Source: JADKCL01 sp046329055
GTDB lineage: Bacteria; Bacteroidota; Bacteroidia; J057; JADKCL01
Length of the DNA: 64,000 nucleotides
Reading direction: 5' to 3'
Assembly (NCBI GenBank): GCA_046329055.1
Contig: JAXLVK010000022.1
Span: 1-64,000, forward strand
A model generated the notes under the pieces. That model saw only the letters and a program-made list of their open reading frames with translations, did not search any database and had not been told where the DNA came from. Of the stretch, positions 61,838 through 64,000 are shown piece by piece. Every line of letters starts with the position of its first letter. Position 1 is the stretch's first letter. A program made the translations under genes and the position numbers.

Positions 61838-62980
61838 CTAAGGCAAAAAGCAAAAGCCACCCGGGATCAGCCCAACCTCAAAACTCGCCAATGCCGTGGA
61901 CGAGTTCGGCGAAAACCGATAGACCTTGCCCTGCCGTTGGAAATCCAGTGCATCCCCGGCGTAGATATGCCCAGTGACGGGATCCACACCGAGTGAATAC
62001 CAATTATGGCTGCCCTTTTCGATCCAAGGAAAGCTGGGCAATTGGGTGTCCAGGACGGACATGCGGTAAATCCCCTCATTGATGAAATACAGGCTGTCCC
62101 CCGCAGGATTCAAGCAGAGGCGGAAGGGCGACTGAGAAGGCGAAGAGAACGGCCAATCCGAGACAATCTGCTGTGTCACCACGTCCACACGGACCAGCCT
62201 GGGTGTCACCTGTCCAAGGGCATTCCCGCAGAGCACCCAAAGTTTGCCATGGGCGTCGATCCCGAGGCTATTCGGTTCGCGGCCCACGGTGATGCTGTCG
62301 ATCAGGCTCGGCGTGACCGCATCCAACACCAGCAATTGGTCGGTCCCGGTCTGCGGAACATAGGCGCGGTTTCCCCAGATGGCGAACTGCTCGGTCCAAC
62401 CGCCGACTGGAATGGCGGAGGTCCGGCTGCAAGTGGACAGGTTCACCACGTGGATGGCATCCGCATACAGGTCGCTGACCAATGCTTGGTTGGTGCCAAT
62501 GGGCAGCATGTATCTAGGCGAATTCAGTCCTGTGATGGTGCAACTGCTTTTGAAACTGGGCAGGTCCACCACCTCGATTTTGGCGGAGTTGTTCACCACG
62601 ATGTAGGCTTTGTCGCCGATCACCGTCACGCTCTGGGCCACGTCGCCGAGGGGGCGCTCATTTTCCAGCTTGAAAACATCGTCGCGGAGGCTGTCATCGC
62701 TCCGGCGGATATAGGTCAGACTGGCATTGCCGCCTTGGAAATTGCCCTCATTGATGACGAGGACGCCGTTTTCATAGTCAAATGCGGCTGGAGGCTCGGG
62801 GTCGTCCTTGCAAGAGGCGAAAAGGAGGCAGAGCCCCAGCAACGCCAATACCTTGGCAAAATGCCAACTGTGGCTGCGGCGGGGATGGATGATGCGACCT
62901 GTCCCTACGGTGGGGGAATTCACCCCCATCCCCGACCCGAGTTCATTTTTCATAACGATTCCAATTGATGGCGTTTTCAT
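61838..62980 (-). CDS. Surface beta-propeller lipoprotein, DUF5074/BtuG-like
   Basis: A 380-residue lipoprotein. The signal region is long (ATG at 62980; another at 62953) and ends in lipobox LFASC. The mature part is a YVTN-type beta-propeller: VLVINEGNFQGGNASLTYI, VTVIGDKAYIVVNNSAKIEVVD, ITGLNSPRYM, ITVGREPNSLGIDAHGKLWV. This matches DUF5074/YncE-like proteins such as BtuG, which captures cobalamin on the cell surface beside a BtuB-type receptor. The start lies one base after the receptor gene's stop, so the pair is coupled. Cobalamin as ligand is inferred from this context. Confidence 0.8.
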   Translation of the reverse strand: MKTPSIGIVMKNELGSGMGVNSPTVGTGRIIHPRRSHSWHFAKVLALLGLCLLFASCKDDPEPPAAFDYENGVLVINEGNFQGGNASLTYIRRSDDSLRDDVFKLENERPLGDVAQSVTVIGDKAYIVVNNSAKIEVVDLPSFKSSCTITGLNSPRYMLPIGTNQALVSDLYADAIHVVNLSTCSRTSAIPVGGWTEQFAIWGNRAYVPQTGTDQLLVLDAVTPSLIDSITVGREPNSLGIDAHGKLWVLCGNALGQVTPRLVRVDVVTQQIVSDWPFSSPSQSPFRLCLNPAGDSLYFINEGIYRMSVLDTQLPSFPWIEKGSHNWYSLGVDPVTGHIYAGDALDFQRQGKVYRFSPNSSTALASFEVGLIPGGFCFLP

Positions 62981-62981
62981 T

Positions 62982-64000
62982 TCACCACCCCCACATTTTT
63001 TGTCCTGAAAATGAAATGTCCAGTCGCAAATACCAAGCCCGCCCCGGCATGGGGCGCCAAGCGACTGTTTGGTACTGCGCATTGAAGATGTTGCGCACTC
63101 CGGCTTGGAGGTGGATGGCGTGATTTTGCAGCCGCTTGAGGGAGCTGCGGTCGCCCGAATAATTCTCCAACAGTGTGCCTTGCCACCCGATGTTGATGTC
63201 GGCAGTGGTGAAGCCTGGCAGGGAGCTGCTGTTGTCCTTGGTGGTGAAGCGCTTGCCGTTGAAGTCCTGGAAATACCCAATCGACCAACTGTGCCAGAAA
63301 AGCAGTAGTCGCGCTGCCCCAATGTGCTGTGGGGTATAAATGAGCTGCTTGCCGTCGCTGTCCCTGGTGGAGGAAATTGTGTAGTTTACCCGCACAGAGT
63401 ATTTGGCATCCCTGATCAGCCCCTCCTTGCTCGCGACGAACTCCAACCCCATCGCCGTCACGTCATCGACATTTTCAGGCCGCCAAATCGACCCGATACC
63501 CGGCAACCAGAGGATCCAATCCCTCACCCGGTTGTAGTAGCCGGTAAACTCGGCGTTGATGTTCCTCTGCCGAAACTGCTCGTAAGGCTCGCTCCGGCTG
63601 TATTTCAGTGCAATCTCCGCGCTATGGCTCAGTTCGGGACGCAGCAGCGGGTTGCCCCCAGGCATCCAGAAACGGTCGTTCAGCGTGGGAAATCGATAAT
63701 TCCGGGTCAATGCCGCCGAAGCCTTGAGGCCGTCCGTGATGTCGATTCCACCTGCCAAATATCCCAGGAAGGGGGACCACTGACCGTCCACCCATTCCTC
63801 TCTAACCAGGGCGTGTACATAATTCACCTCCTGGACCCGCAAAACCCCTGTCGCGTATCCGCTCAGGCTGCTTTGGGACAATGCGCCACTGAATCCCTGG
63901 GCTGTGCTGACATCGTGCATCCACCGGATGCCTGCGGACTTGAGGCCCAGCCGCCGGAGGGAGTAATCGTCTGTGTAGTCCGATTTTGCTACCCACCGTC
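62982..64000 (-). CDS. TonB-dependent receptor, 3' part (runs off window)
   Basis: The frame is open from the window edge to the stop at 62982, giving 339 codons. The residues are barrel strands of a TonB-dependent outer-membrane receptor: GYLAGGIDITDGLKASAALTRN, FPTLNDRFWMPGGNPLLRPE, the family block ELSHSAEIALKYS, NINAEFTGYYNRVRDWILW, and the C-terminal VRNIFNAQYQ ... GRAWYLRLDISFSGQ. The PTLNDRFW/GNPLLRPE block is typical of BtuB and siderophore receptors. With the propeller lipoprotein next to it a corrinoid receptor is likely. Confidence 0.85.
   Translation of the reverse strand, partial: RWVAKSDYTDDYSLRRLGLKSAGIRWMHDVSTAQGFSGALSQSSLSGYATGVLRVQEVNYVHALVREEWVDGQWSPFLGYLAGGIDITDGLKASAALTRNYRFPTLNDRFWMPGGNPLLRPELSHSAEIALKYSRSEPYEQFRQRNINAEFTGYYNRVRDWILWLPGIGSIWRPENVDDVTAMGLEFVASKEGLIRDAKYSVRVNYTISSTRDSDGKQLIYTPQHIGAARLLLFWHSWSIGYFQDFNGKRFTTKDNSSSLPGFTTADINIGWQGTLLENYSGDRSSLKRLQNHAIHLQAGVRNIFNAQYQTVAWRPMPGRAWYLRLDISFSGQKMWGW

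Noticed and set aside
1..64000. CRISPR arrays, rRNA or tRNA genes
   Set aside because: I saw no regularly spaced repeats with unique spacers, no rRNA-like stretches and no cloverleaf I could support.

Overview
The window looks like chromosomal DNA from a gliding or type IX-secreting member of the Bacteroidota, most likely near Saprospiria. The evidence is a full PorP/GldK-GldL-GldM-GldN operon, SprE/PorW, the very large SprA translocon protein, a secreted protein with a type IX C-terminal sorting domain, DUF4271, a bactofilin next to the ATP synthase genes, and repeated -7 boxes of the Bacteroidota form TAnnTTTG. By eye most of the window is moderately GC-rich, with an AT-rich block at about 57.8-61.7 kb. 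|| Layout. 0-11 kb: secreted proteins, a Rieske protein, kynurenine 3-monooxygenase, DUF6132 plus rhodanese lipoprotein, phosphosulfolactate synthase with a TPR protein, an EamA transporter and a 1060-residue propeller/barrel protein. 11-13.5 kb: an FAD oxidoreductase, a metallo-beta-lactamase-fold hydrolase and ispF, all broken by single-base shifts. 13.9-19 kb: membrane proteins, DUF4271, hemC and hemD. 19.2-25 kb: the type IX motor and core operon. 25-32 kb: uvrC, a class A penicillin-binding protein and SprE/PorW on the minus strand. 32.2-39.6 kb: M23 peptidase, bactofilin and an ATP synthase operon (AtpZ, AtpI-like, a, c, b, delta, alpha, gamma; no beta or epsilon here). 39.7-48.6 kb: lspA, a hidden minus-strand secreted protein and sprA. 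48.8-57.8 kb: gcvH, a TPR protein, a divergent HxlR/Old Yellow Enzyme pair, an aquaporin translationally coupled to a GH46 chitosanase, DUF4783, and gpmI-hypothetical-crcB. 57.8-61.7 kb: an AT-rich accessory island with a NACHT-like STAND ATPase beside an NYN-type nuclease, then a remnant GNAT-like gene with a 52-codon ORF. 61.8-64 kb: a BtuG-like propeller lipoprotein and the 3' part of a TonB-dependent receptor. || Sequence quality. About 33.6-44.5 kb and 11.4-13.5 kb carry dense single-base indels that break at least ten genes normally essential or highly conserved. I read this as uncorrected sequencing error, not gene decay; genes there are annotated by stitching frames together and their ends are approximate. 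|| Most interesting points: the STAND-NYN gene pair as a candidate uncharacterised defence or conflict system; heptamer-based repeats with a different unit at each of five gene boundaries; several genes whose ATG sits exactly four bases after a -7 box, implying leaderless mRNAs; overlapping divergent promoters between sprE and the peptidase/ATP synthase operon; and a GH46 chitosanase, a family I associate mainly with other phyla, coupled to an aquaporin.
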